Assembly: GCA_029204225.1 (NCBI GenBank)
Contig: MU832088.1
Span: 1 to 64,000 of the forward strand
Direction of reading: 5' to 3'
Length of the DNA stretch: 64,000 nt
Source of the DNA: Diphasiastrum complanatum
Lineage: Eukaryota > Streptophyta > Lycopodiopsida > Lycopodiales > Lycopodiaceae
Shown: positions 35,634 through 47,882 of the stretch, piece by piece
How positions within the stretch are numbered: the stretch's first letter is position 1
How the letters are laid out: the number at the start of each line of letters is the position of its first letter
The notes under the pieces: generated by a model
What the model was told of the DNA's origin: nothing
The model's input: only the letters and a program-made list of their open reading frames with translations
The model's database searches: none
Made by a program: the position numbers and the translations under genes

Positions 35634-37300
35634 CCAATAAAGACCACACCATACTTCTCAGAGGTAATCACCAACATACATTGGATAAACTCACAAGCTA
35701 TAAGCTCACATATTTGCTTTTCAGCAACGACAAATTCAAATTCTTTGTGAAAAGTGAGCACTATTTGCTGGATTGCCGCATACATATTTATGTGAATAAA
35801 ACTGCCAAATTACTTCCAACTGGCAAGCAGCAGCTGGCCAGATTCTTGTTTACATGTTCAATCCTGCTATAAATTCTCCATCTATTCGTTTTTTGAAGCA
35901 TGCCCATTGCCAACAAGCTAGCTGCTCCCCAATTACAGTCAGCTTGATGCATATTCTGAACCCTTTGGGGTTTCAGAGGGGTGGGAAAGAAAGAGGTGAT
36001 TGTTTCTGTGTCTGCACAGGAAGACGTGAATGTTTTTAGTGATTTAATGGCCAGAAACTAAAATCATGGCAGGCTGTTAGGCCAAGCTACAATTAAGCAA
36101 GGTTGACCTAATGTAGTTCATTAAGAGAAACAAAAACAACAACATTGTGGTATACCAAAAAGGGCTTACCATAGTCTTCTTGTAGAATTAATTTCTCAAT
36201 TCACAAACTCAATTGTCCTGAAAATGTTTGCGCAATGGTTGGCATGCTGGTTTCTCATTCTGTGATCTGAATGGTTGGCATCTTGGTTTCTCATTCTGTG
36301 ATCTGAATATTGGTGATTTTAGAATCTAACATTGACAGTTTTCCTATTTGATAATCACTATTATGCAATTTTACTCATAGCAGTCATGACTTTAAAAAAA
36401 AACCACACTTCCTATACTTTCCCATCTACAATTATACAATGAGTATTCATGAATGTAGTCACAATATTGATAATTTCATATTTTCAACAAAATTGCAGTC
36501 ATGATTTCATGATAACGTTTATTATTTTTATATTTGAGCATTCACAGTTTTACAATCTCACAATCGACATTCACAAAAGTATCAAAAAGCGGTACCTTCA
36601 CAATGTTGCTATCAATATCAATAAAAGTTGTCACAGATTTTACTAGTCAATATTTAAAAGTTTCATGACTCAACATTAACAACTTCAAAATTGATGTGTA
36701 CAAAGGCAATTATGAAGCTCATGATGATGTATTCACAATTTGAGGAAATTTCTCACGAATTCCTAAAATTGTACAATTGAATCATCTTGGTTCCACAATT
36801 TGTATTCAAAAAAGTTTTTCTTTTACGTTTATGAAAACCACGATTTTGTCAAGATATTCAAAATCAGTTGAACAACGTTGCCATTAGCAATCAAAATTAG
36901 TTAAAAGGTATTATCAGCTATCAACTATTTCAATTATGACATTGTTCTTTATCATTATTGATTTGGAATGTTTTGAATCTTCTAAAAAATTTCCAAAACA
37001 CACGAGCATGTAATTTTTGTAATTACTTACTGTGTGATTACATCTAACTTTTTGAGAATGACATTTCTATGTTTAATAGACACATAGATAATGCAAGTTT
37101 TTTTAAGTTACAACATAACAACATTAAACATATATGGGTCGAATACAAAATTCAACTATCATTATGACATACAAATCACTCTTTACAATTTATGTTTGAC
37201 TCTAATTGGGACAAAATTGCGTAGCTAGTTGCAGCAACATGCCTGGAGGTGTCGCTTGTGGATGCTAGGCTCAATGATATGCCATATGGTCTGGTGGGCT
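35634..37300. other. non-coding, AT-rich; small tandem duplication
   Basis: A 36-bp unit (starting aatggttggcatgctggttt) occurs twice in tandem at 36,235-36,306. From 36,340 to about 36,780 the sequence is a degenerate TTCACAATTT-type low-complexity region that resembles 54,200-54,780. No gene seen. Confidence 0.6.
36340..36780. repeat. diverged AT-rich repeat shared with 54,200-54,780
   Basis: Both copies contain TATATTTGAG, then ATCTCACAATC, then a TTCACAAAA/TTTACAAAA-like sequence, in the same order and strand, with many ATTCACAATTT-like words. Similarity is patchy, so the repeat is old. Confidence 0.5.
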
Positions 37301-37513
37301 CCTACTTTGCTCTTTGGTTTTGTAGGTTGGCTTGGTTGCTTATAAAAAAGACTCATATTATTTTGGTTAGCTTGCTTGGATGGTTCAATCTAGTTTCCAA
37401 CTACTCATGTTGAGTCTTTTCTATGTTGTGTGGGGATGTGTTCAATTTTGGTCATAGGAGCTAGTGTTGACTTGCGTGTTGGACTGTGGTGGTTGGATTG
37501 GTTTGGCACGTGG

Positions 37514-37735
37514 TTGAACATTGGAAGTTAAGTTGGCTGTGCCAAGCTCTCTTCAGGTGACAACATGCTATCTCTCCAATGATGATTCTAAGATCGTTAT
37601 TGCCTTCTTCTCTCATCATTCATTGGTTGAACATTGGAAGTTAATTGGTTGTGCCAAGCTCACTTAAGGTGCCGACACACTCTCTCCAACAATGATTCTA
37701 AGATCGTTATTGCCTCCTCCTCAACTCATTCATTG
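37514..37735. repeat. tandem duplication, about 112-bp unit
   Basis: TTGAACATTGGAAGTTAA…GTGCCAAGCTC…GATTCTAAGATCGTTATTGCC…TCATTCATTG occurs twice head to tail (37,514-37,626 and 37,627-37,735), with about 85% identity by eye. Confidence 0.8.
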
Positions 37736-37981
37736 TTGGCTCTCTCTAGTGATAATTACATAATCGTTGGTCCCTCCTTTGTATACTTTCTCGTACACCG
37801 CCCATGTGTGGACATGGTTTGAACTTACGTGGTCAATCCAAGGACTAAGTATCAATATTTTAGAATCTTTCTTGCCTTTTCTTTCTTTTTTTAGAAAAAA
37901 GCTGACATGTCTAACCATTTGTGCACCACCACTCGTCGGGTCTGTGAAGCCCTAAACGTGCTCAATCAACCCTCAAAAAAT

Positions 37982-37984
<3 letters not shown>

Positions 37985-38027
<43 letters not shown>
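37985..38027. repeat. (CT)n microsatellite
   Basis: About 43 bp of pure CT. Confidence 0.97.
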
Positions 38028-38030
<3 letters not shown>

Positions 38031-38401
38031 TGACATTCTTTGGAGTTTTTGAACACAGAACCAAAAAAAGCCCCAAAATCACAAATAGTTGCACTGCAAA
38101 AACAACCTTTTGGCACTGCCCCCAGTTCGCTTCAAAAGAATCTCTGGAACGTTCTTCTCTCCACATATCAAGTCTTTGCATGCAACACTCTTGATATAGC
38201 AGCGGCAGGTGTTAGTTTCTAATTAAATCTTCAAACTAGAAAGGATGGCAGGTTCGCTGGCAGCTGCGATCTGCAGTTCGTGGGACGTGTTTATCTTTGA
38301 TAGGCATGATGAGGGTCAACGGTCAACCGGTCAACGCAAGTCAAAAACCCTAAACATTTTAACCAATCAAAATGCCATATTCACATTTTGTCCATAGCGT
38401 A

Positions 38402-38404
<3 letters not shown>

Positions 38405-38469
<65 letters not shown>
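38405..38469. repeat. compound (CT)n(CA)n microsatellite
   Basis: CT to about 38,438, then CA to 38,469. Confidence 0.97.
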
Positions 38470-38472
<3 letters not shown>

Positions 38473-40253
38473 TTTGGGTTCAATCAAATGTTAGAGGTCA
38501 AAAGGCAGCTTGCTATTGGGACAGCAGGCCTAGATGGAAGAGGTAGCCCACCTCAAAATTGCACATGGCAGCTTCCGATTGACTCTCTATACCTGGAGGT
38601 TGATCCTACTCCTAAACCACGTCTTATGTTATATGTATACATGCATGCATGGGTACGAGAGTTTCTGCAGCAAACGATCACATGGCAGCCATAGCGGATC
38701 TCTGACACCAATCCTCTCTTAAAATTGTGATACAACAAGGTCCACCAAACGCACTTGTTGCCCATGATTGACACATCACAATATTGTTGTAGTAAGGTCT
38801 GAACGACTAAGCATAGCGATTGTCTCTTGCAAATGCCTAGCATGAGACTACGAGTAGTGATCAATCTTGTATCTGACAGCGATTCTAAAAATCACGGCAG
38901 CAGCTTTGTCAGTGAGCAACTGCTTTATCAGAAGCTTTACAAGAGGTGGCTGATACTGCGCCAGGCGCTCACAGGAAGGGGATAGGCGCTCTCTTACATG
39001 CCCTTACATCTCTGACAATCGATTAGAGGTGAAAGTGCAGGCAGCTGTCAAGTGCGGCTCTGCAGGCATTCTGACAAGATGATAACAGGATCTAGTAACA
39101 AGCGAGATACACCTGTAGATGAACCGATCATAGAGGAGAACAGTGACCACTAAAGGAAGACCTTTTCAAAGAAGTTTGAAGTTTTGTGAATGAGATAATG
39201 ATGGTCATATATGGACATTGACCATGGATCATAAGGACATTAAAGAGAAAATTACGACTATGAGAAATGAACATATGGAAACTGAGGAAACTGATCATGC
39301 TTTGAAGAAAGAATAGATGGAAGCAGAGTATGTGAGTTACTCTATGGATATGGAAAACTTGGAACTAGAGAAGATGGTTCAGAAGCTCATTCACATCAAA
39401 GGTGACTCTATGACTGTCCGTCTGCATGATGATATGGTTGTTAGCAAATCCAATAGAGTAATGTAAGATCAAGATACATTGAGTTCAAAAACTTGCAAGT
39501 GAGACAATTGATGAGAAAGCCTAAGACATAAATCAGAATAATGAAGTTCAACTCCTAGAAATTGTTCCTTGGATATTACATCCCCCTTCTCTAGTGGAAA
39601 GCATAGTTTAATTTATTTACAAGGTTTTTCCCAAGAATAAGTTTTGAATATCGCCCAGTCCTATTACCTTCCGCCCCCTACAAATGTTTCTCCGTTCAAA
39701 CCGTCTGATGCAAAATTATAAAAGACGGTGGGAATATTATAGATGTTGTTGATAGTTGTTTTAGGAGCATTTTGAAATAGGTTGTCCAATTATCCAAATT
39801 GGAAAGAAAGGTGTGTTATTGCTATCCATGCTGACTAGAATCAAAGATGATGAATCAAGAGATCATGACATGCATAACCACCTTGTATTGAAGGGAAAAT
39901 GAATGTGGTTAGATGATGAGAAGGCCACATTATATTGGTTGGAGGCTTTAACACTAGAATTGCATCATCTTCAAGCATCATCAATGTTATGGCCATGTCT
40001 GATGTATGAGGATAATTGGAATTATCCTATACATGGAAATTAGTCCTTCAAAGTCTAACTAATTATGCCTCGAGATTTCATTTAATTGGCCAGTTTGACA
40101 ATGTGATTGAATATTTGAGATGGTCTAGCAAAGCCATAACTACAAGCTAAATATTGATTAGGGCTTTGATTAGGCACTAGCCCATGAGCCTAATAGTCTA
40201 GAGAGAGAGAGAGAGAGACCGTAAAAGCAAAACCGTTAAGCATTGTAATTTTA
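38470..40253. other. no confident gene; old coding scraps
   Basis: A charged, coiled-coil-like frame near 39,220-39,470 (MDHKDIKEKITTMRNEHMET, MENLELEKMVQKLIHIKGDS) looks like decayed coding sequence, but no family is evident. The rest shows nothing I can support. Confidence 0.35.
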
Positions 40254-40434
<181 letters not shown>

Positions 40435-40565
40435 GATTAATATTTACAAATTACGTACAAAGGATCCATGGAAGATGCTTCCATGCTAGCATAACAACTT
40501 CAAATTTAATTTAAAGCTATTTGAAGTCAAAGTGTCAAGATCAGAGTAGAAAACAAAAAAATTTC

Positions 40566-41290
40566 TCAAAGGTTTACCTCTTCCTTAAGCTTCATAATAA
40601 TAGCTTCTATGCCAAGTCTAGCTCTGAAGAACTCAAACTTGTCTTTACTTAGGGATTTGGTGAATATATCAACTTCTTGAATTGTTGTGCTACACGAGCT
40701 ACATCCACATCTTTTGTGTTTGTCATCAATTTCATTGAGTAACTGTCGTAGCCATACTGCTTCTTGGATTAGTAAACTCCATGCTATATACTCATCTTCT
40801 ATGGTAGAAAGTGATACAATATCTTGCTTTTTACTTGACCAAAGAAAACAAGCAGCATTTTCAATACTAAAAGTAATATAGCCAATGGTTGATCTTCTAT
40901 TATCAATACTACCAGCATCAACATCAACATAACCATGCAGCTTAGGCAAACCATATTATCTCGAATAAAGAAGACCAAAGTTAAGTGTTCCTTTCCCGTA
41001 CCTCAGAATTCTTTTGGCAATTTTCCAATGATCCATCATGGGTGCTTCCATAAATTGACTAACCAATCACAACACAACAAATGTATGGTCGTGTGGTGGC
41101 AGGATATATGAGGCTCCCAACTAGTTGACGAACAATGTGACATCAACTGGACCACTATCATCAATGCATTTTAACTTCTTACCAACCTCACTAGATATAG
41201 CTTGCAATTAGATATTTTAATCTAGATCCACCATCTCAAATTGTTTGCATAAATCAATTTGTGAACTCGAAGTGAAGGACTCCTAAATTC
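40566..41290 (-). mobile_element. Ty1/copia RNase H and C-terminal fragment
   Basis: The minus strand reads the copia RNase H region: GYVDVDAGSIDNRRSTIGYI, FLWSSKKQDIVSLSTIEDEY, IAWSLLIQEAVWLRQLLNE and EVDIFTKSLSKDKFEFFRAR. Weaker reverse-transcriptase-side sequence lies to about 41,290. It is a broken fossil with no LTR found next to it. Confidence 0.88.
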
Positions 41291-41449
41291 TAAAGTCTTG
41301 ACTTAAACATTGTGTCTTAAAAGTAACAAATCAACAAAACATTGATGAACAAATCCGAAAAGAACTCAAAGCTTAACAAAGTAATTTCATCATTCAATCA
41401 CAAAAGCATTCATTCATGAGACTTGCTGAGGGGTCAAGATGGGGGAAAC

Positions 41450-41463
41450 CCCCCCCCCCCCCC
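41450..41463. repeat. poly-C run (14 bp)
   Basis: C homopolymer followed by a T run; these are often unstable or mis-sequenced. Confidence 0.9.
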
Positions 41464-41648
41464 TGAAGGATTTTTTTTTGTAAATTATGCAAGATGAAAT
41501 GGCCCAAGGCCAAATACACATACATTGGGCAGATGGATTCTCGAATCTTTACATCATTCAGATGCTAACAAATTTGGGATCTTAAAGAATCTCATAAAAA
41601 GGAAAGTGGGTTCTTATGACATGCAAAAGCTTAATGATCAAGAATGAA

Positions 41649-42096
<448 letters not shown>

Positions 42097-42539
42097 TTCC
42101 AAAAAGGGTTCCAATCCAAGTATGGTGTAACCTCCTTAAACCTTAGCTCCAAGCTTCCTTCTCCTGGTACCTACACACAAAGAGACAAAAACAAGAAGCA
42201 AGCAAAAATGAAAAGGAGATGAATAATGATGGAGAGGGGCGAGCTACTCCTTTTATAGGGGTCTCTATGACTTTGCCTGAAATGATACTTGATATCTAAA
42301 CGTTTACAAGGCATGCAAATAATTATCGATGCTGCATTCTCCTCTTTGCAATTTTGGCCAAACCTCTTCACAAGCTCACAATGATACCAAAGTGGACCCA
42401 AGACGCCCCTAATGTCTTCAAAAAGATTAAGGCACATTAGTCTCTGCACCAATCTTATGACCCCCAAATTTGGGAGTTGGAATTCCATGTCCATACGAAT
42501 GCTTCCAAATATGCGATTAAGAACATCTAACACAACTAA
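42097..42539. other. no gene recognised
   Basis: Short minus-strand frame of 120 codons (42,171-42,533) without a recognisable domain. Probably repeat debris. Confidence 0.4.
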
Positions 42540-43700
42540 GTGAGCTTAAAAAAAATTACCCTATATGTTTTGACTATTAGACAACTCATTGAAATGAACT
42601 ATATCACCACCGAGCAGGAAGCCCTTCCCATGATCTTCAAAAAATTTCAGCATTTTCTCCTTGCAAACGTGTTTGTGTTCTTCATGAATGATGACCTATA
42701 TTTGGTAAATTGTCCTTGCATGACTAGAAAAATCACCTAATGGATCTTACTACTATAGTAATTTGAATTTCGAATGGTGGTGAGAACTGGACAATAACAC
42801 TATATGGTTGATCACCTTTCAAGGCTCATCACTAAGAAGGAAGAGGTAGGGGTCGATGACAAACTACATGATGCACCGATCTTTTATGCAAATGTTTTAC
42901 CTGAATGGATGAAAGATATTTTTGAATATCTTACTCAAAAAAGACTTGACCCTAAACTCTCTACCTTTGGAGAAACGTAACTTATTTTCAAAGCTGCACT
43001 ATATAGCCTCATAGCTAGGCAATTATACATAATGAGAATAGACCACATTTTTAAGTTTTGCCTAGTGAGTCATGAAGTATGACCAATAAGTTGTGCCACA
43101 ACCACCCGCAAGGTCCGACAAGAAGGGTTTTGGTGACCTATCATGCACAAGGATATGTATGCTTTTGTGAAACATGAATAACTAGGCCCAAGAGAGCTAG
43201 GTTAATGCCACTCCAGCCTATCCTAGCAAAAAAAAGCCTTTGAAAATTAGGACATAGACTACATCGGCCTAATTCACCCCACCGTTAACGGAATTCCAAG
43301 CCTGATACATAATAGCAGCAATGGATTACTTCACCAAATAGGTGGAAGCCAAGGTCATCAAAGTGTCCAATGCCAATAGCACCACAAAGTTCCTCTACAT
43401 TGAGAACATCATCACATGTTTTGGTTGCCCTTTGGAACTCAGTTAGCGATTGTGGCACTCACTTCTTAGTTGTCCATCACAAAAGTACTCCATGCTACCC
43501 ACATTGCAATGGGAAAACAGAGTCATCAAACAAGATCTTATGCATGATCATTATCAGACCATAGAAGATAGTCGCTTAGATTGGGAGCACAAGCTACAAG
43601 CAGCCTTATGGGCGTCTAGTACGACCTATAAAAACACACCCTTTTTGAACTTGTCTATGGCTTAGAAGCAGTTATGCCTATCTGATGAGTCGATTGGTAG
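42540..43700 (+). mobile_element. Ty3/gypsy fragment: RNase H and integrase
   Basis: From 42,560 the plus strand reads a gypsy RNase H (ITTEQEALPMIFKKFQHFLL, VYLVN-like end). At 43,310-43,690 it reads integrase (MDYFTKWVEAKVIKVSNANS, CGTHFLVVHHKSTPCYPHCN, RLDWEHKLQAALWASSTTYK). Order and strand agree with a single old copy with several breaks. Neither LTR is identified. Confidence 0.82.
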
Positions 43701-44596
43701 CCCTCCATGCCCTTCACATGGAGAAAAAGAAATGGAAGGCGTGGCATGATCAAGTGATAAAACAATAGGATTTATTCTTCAGTGAGCTAACACTCATGTA
43801 TCATGGCAAGGTTACTAAAAAAACCTCAAGTCTAGCTAGGGCCACATAATAAAGTGACCAAAATTTATGGAAATGGTGCCACATATGACTAGTCAACGTT
43901 GATGGAACCTTGTTTCCTACCCTAGTAAATGGGAGTCTCCTAAGGCACCAACCACTTAAATTGCCCTCACTTCAATTGTTTTTTATTTAAACTTTTTCTT
44001 ACTTCTTTTCGCTTTGTTTGAATGATGCCCTCACTTCGTAGTTTTTAATTCCTTCATGCTTCTAAGAGATAGATTGTAAATACTCTATGTTAGACTTTTA
44101 TTTCTACACAATCTGGTGGAGCCATCGATTTGCGTCTTTCACCTGGGGTTGTAATCAAAGGATCGTGCCCGATATGAGCTATCAGTCTCAATTTTGGACT
44201 GATTTGAGATGAGGCCGCATGTTTTTTTCATTTTTTTGTAAATCTTTCCCTTATGATCAAAAACAGGTTTCTTAATCGGGACAATAGCCTCGACCACTTG
44301 GCCAGGTGAGCTGTTAGTTAAGCAAAGATGGATGTGAGCACCATAGACTCTTGTGGGCTCTAGCCATGATGGGTTTCTTTGGTCACAGGCTTGTGATTTA
44401 GTAGGATTGTCAAACATGATGGATGGTTTGAATAGTTGGAGGGATTAGCAAATAGAGAATAGATAATTTAATGCACTTTCATAGGCATGGAATGAAATGC
44501 AGTGGGAGTGGTAAGTGGATGTGATGGTGCAAGGTAGGTGGAGAGAGACAAAAAATGATGGGTGGGTTATACATAATAATTACGTAATGTAAACTG
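43701..44596. other. no gene recognised
   Basis: Follows the gypsy integrase and may hold its degraded 3' side. A 92-codon minus-strand frame (44,139-44,417) matches nothing I know. Confidence 0.4.
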
Positions 44597-44890
44597 TGTG
44601 AAAGATTTTAGATCATTATGATCCAATCTACTTGAATGATATTTGGTTAGAAAGAGAAATACACTCCAATCTCACCAATGTAGAAAAATCAGCATCTACA
44701 CACAAAATGAGATGCAAACACTAATAGAACTTGATCAAACTTGAATGAAATGAAAAAGTACTGTTGTTGTCCATACAAAACCAGCAAGCTACTGTATTTC
44801 ACACGTGAGGATCCAAAAATAGCAAATATAGATCATTCTACACAGAATTGCAAGCAATCACCAAGATAGTGCACCAATGGATAGTGCCAA
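44597..44890 (-). mobile_element. partial LTR, same family as 9,325-9,620
   Basis: Reversed, this matches the last 300 bp of the copia LTR at 9.1-9.6 kb: the ends ATCATTCAAGTAGATT…ATGAT…AAATCTTTCACA and TGTGTAGATGCTGATTTTTC correspond. No primer site or coding part is attached. It lies directly beyond the 3' end of element copy 3. Confidence 0.85.
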
Positions 44891-45522
44891 TCATCATGTC
44901 TTTTTATCAATATAGAATATTGCATTTTAGTATTACACTATGGACACAACCTGATTGTAAGAATCTATATTGATATTAATAAAAAAATCCATAAACGGGT
45001 TGTTTACATGCAAAATGATTGTATCCTTTTTTTTTGTGTATCTCTTTTTACAAATAGATCTCTATTCAATTTTTCTATATTTTCTTTATCAGTATTAGGA
45101 ACTGATAAGGGAACAGCTCCTTCTATAATCTCATCTTTCTCTGTTTCGGGACGGGCCTCAATGCCTTTTAAGACAATAGGACTCTTTGCTATTATATTGC
45201 CTTCCTTTGTATTAGAAAGGACTTCTATTTCTTTTTTATCATCTATAAAAATATCTGCATCCTGAGCAACCTGAAAGACTGTTAAGGAAGAGCAGCTTGC
45301 TTTTGAGGGCCCTCGATCTCAAGTGCAATGCTTACACCGTTTTGAACATAGGTTCTGATCAACTCTTGCCGAAATCTATATACATCGTCAAGAGTATACG
45401 GTTCAAGAGTGAACTCTCATCACGAAACACAAGAATCAGAAAATTACAAACAATGATAGTAAAGAAATATGAATCAGAATGAAAGAAACTACAAATGAAC
45501 AGAATCCACTTCTAAATTATAC

Positions 45523-45617
45523 CACTCAAAAAATAGCTTTGTATTGTATAGGATGAAAAATGTAAAACACCACTCAAAAAATAGCTTTGTATTGTATAGG
45601 ATGAAAAATGTACAACT
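45523..45617. repeat. 48-bp tandem duplication in protease exon (copy 3)
   Basis: CCACTCAAAAAATAGCTTTG…GATGAAAAATGTA occurs twice in tandem. The period is a multiple of three and it lies in the exon that carries the Gln and Cys motifs. Copy 2 has only one unit here. Confidence 0.9.
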
Positions 45618-46006
45618 AAAAGCGTCCTTTTGCTGTACACACTACATATATACAAAAATTAGTAATATTATGATAGAAAATTTATTTATGCTATGATGAT
45701 AGATTTGAACTAAAAAGGAATACATGCATATCAAAGATAAATTGAATATACCTTGAGAGATCTAATGGTTATCTCTCCAATTGAGGTTGTCGTTGTCGGT
45801 ATTTTTCAAACGACATCATAAAGTAGAGAATCAAATTCTCTATGTGTATTTGCAGCTGAGTTTAATTTTACACATAGAAAATTTGATGCTCCCTCCTTAT
45901 TTATCTTTACAGAAATAATGTTCAGGCTCCAATGCCGACTGCAACAACCAAAATACAAATATCGATAAATCTATACTTATTAAAGCAATTTTTACCTATT
46001 ATAGCA

Positions 46007-46132
46007 ATGCCGCATGCAACAATCCATATTAAAGCAACAAAAACAAAAGAGCAATCCTTACTTATTGAAGCAATGCCGCATGCAACAATCCAGATTAAAG
46101 CAACAAAAACAAAAGAGCAATCCTTACTTATT
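46007..46132. repeat. 66-bp tandem duplication in intron (copy 3)
   Basis: ATGCCGCATGCAACAATCCA…CAATCCTTACTTATT occurs at 46,007-46,072 and again at 46,073-46,132, with one difference. It spans the 5' splice-site side of the intron before the protease His exon. Confidence 0.92.
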
Positions 46133-47324
46133 TTCATATGGAATCAAATAAAATTTCGCCACAGGACTGCATTCGATAAAATATACAGCCTTCTTAAAAT
46201 TGGTTTGCCTTTATCGCTCCCATGAAAAATGCACTAACAACAAAAACAATACCATGGGAATCAAAACTAATACTATTCTACAAAAAGGATCCTCCAGCTT
46301 CTACTATTACATCTGAATTTTTTGATGTTTTATCTTTCAGCTCGGCACAAAATTTGGGACCTAATCTAAAGCTTTTAAGTGAATCTGGAAGAAAAAATCA
46401 AAATAATTGCCAAGAAGATCAATTTTATTAGCTAGGTAGGCCTTGTACTGGTTATAATGGTCAGAATCAAAGTAAACTTGGGCAGAATTGTTTGGAATTC
46501 TTACAAAAAGATTATTAGAGGAGTAGAAAAAGAAGTTTCTACAATATTTACGGATTTCTCTATTATTTTGTCGAGCTCCTCTTGGATAATCAACACTTTT
46601 GGTGAAGAAACCTGCTGAGGAGCTGGACGAATAATAGGAGAAAAAAGAGGTGATGATTCTCGATCTGAATCAGATTCTCCAGCATCTGACTCAGAGCTCA
46701 AGACGATCCGGGGTCTCTTGGCCGGAATAAATTTAGGAGGAAGGGAAGTAGTTGGCCTTTGAGATCTAGCCTTCTTGGGGATAGGCTGCTTCCTCTTCCT
46801 CCTAGAGGTAGTCGGCAAGTTGTTTCTATCTAGAGGCAGGTCTCTGGAGGTGCTGGCGTTATCAACATGTAGACCAAAAAAACGGTCCCGAAGTCTTCTG
46901 AGAATGACGAAATCTTTTGGCATGATGGTGACATGCTTACCGTGCACTGCCAAAAGACAAGTATCCTCAAAAAACTGGGACAAAAAAACTTCTACATCAT
47001 CCTGTAAGGCCTGCATGGCTGTCACGACAAAACGAACATTTAGCCCAAGTGACAGAGTGACATTCCTTATAGATCGACTGAAAGGAGCTCTAGGGATCAA
47101 CAGTTCAGTTGATCTCTAGAGTTTTCTAATCTCCCTCAATCAGACCTGCTTCTTGCCATGTCTACGACCAGTACCAGGGGGAACACGGGCATGGCATGGC
47201 TGTACAGTGGTTATGGCACGGGCAATGGATTTGGTCCTGGCCATCATTCTGATAAAAAAGAAATTAAAAAAAAAAATTGAACAAAAGTGCAAGGAATGAA
47301 AACAAAAAAAATTTACGATAAAGG

Positions 47325-47502
47325 GGCACTTGAGATCGATACCATAACTGAATATCGGTTTTGAGCGCAAGATATACACGGAATATTTTTAGAAAGGAGA
47401 TGCGTGCTCGAAAGCGATATTGGACTAACAGTGGTATCGGTCTCGAGCGCATTGTTAGAAGGCGGACGATTAAATGGTGAGAGAGCGCGCTTGAGAGTGA
47501 TA
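47325..47502. repeat. 17-bp inverted-motif array, left arm (5 copies)
   Basis: Forward form TATCGGTYTCGAGCGCA at 47,353 and 47,435. Reverse form (consensus TGCGCTCGAAAGCGATA) at 47,325, 47,403 and 47,486. Reverse-to-reverse spacing is 78 and 83 bp. Each reverse/forward pair is separated by 11-15 nt and could fold as a stem-loop in RNA or DNA. Confidence 0.8.
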
Positions 47503-47882
47503 TTGGGAGCGAAAACCAAAAATTCTGCAAAAAAAATGAAAATTTCGAGGACTTATATATACAAAATTTTTGCACGTGTGAAAAAACGGCCGAGAACACG
47601 TGTCGTCATCTAATTCGTGCACGTGGAATGTCCGTACTGACAATGATGACCTCATTATGAGGCCACGTGGGCTGGGACACATGCATGAATCCTTTTTCGA
47701 CACGTGTCATTCTCGCACGTGACAGATGTCAGATCAATCATTGTATGTACGGCGTATTAATTCTGACCAATCATACGTGGACATGTGTTTTTTTGTAACT
47801 CCTCCACATGTGTGAATTTTTTTTTATAAATAGGTCATTTTCGGCTCAAATTTTCACGCAAATTTTAGATTTCTTGTCCGGA

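Larger units (their letters stand above)
45010..47245 (-). pseudogene. histone H3-like domain fused to C48 (Ulp1-like) protease (copy 3)
   Basis: Starts at 47,245 (or the second ATG, 47,242) with MARTKSIARA, the H3 tail. Then come LREIRKL, STELLIPRAPFSRSIRNV (H3 alpha-N/alpha-1), VTAMQALQDDVEVFLSQFFE (alpha-2), and HGKHVTIMPKDFVILRRLRD (loop 2/alpha-3). Loop 1 has canonical-H3 length, unlike the longer loop of most CENH3s. A basic linker with DLPLDRNNLPTTSRRKRKQ, KKARSQRP and an acidic-Ser patch follows, and aligns with copy 2. A GT…AG intron (about 46,127-45,945) separates it from HWSLNIISVK and FLCVKLNSAANTH. Another leads to VQQKDAFSCTFFILYN (45,630-45,490) and YTLDDVYRFRQELIRTY (about 45,360). 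A last acidic frame (45,265-45,010) may be a C-terminal extension. His, Gln, Cys and the Asn-for-Asp change agree with copy 2. The gene is broken in several places. Confidence 0.75.

Noticed and set aside
45010-47245. Host centromeric histone H3 (CENH3) or ordinary H3 gene
   Set aside because: The H3 core is followed in one gene by a basic linker and protease that recur in a second locus flanked by inverted repeats. Loop 1 has canonical length, and the gene is decayed. A host CENH3 would end shortly after the last helix.
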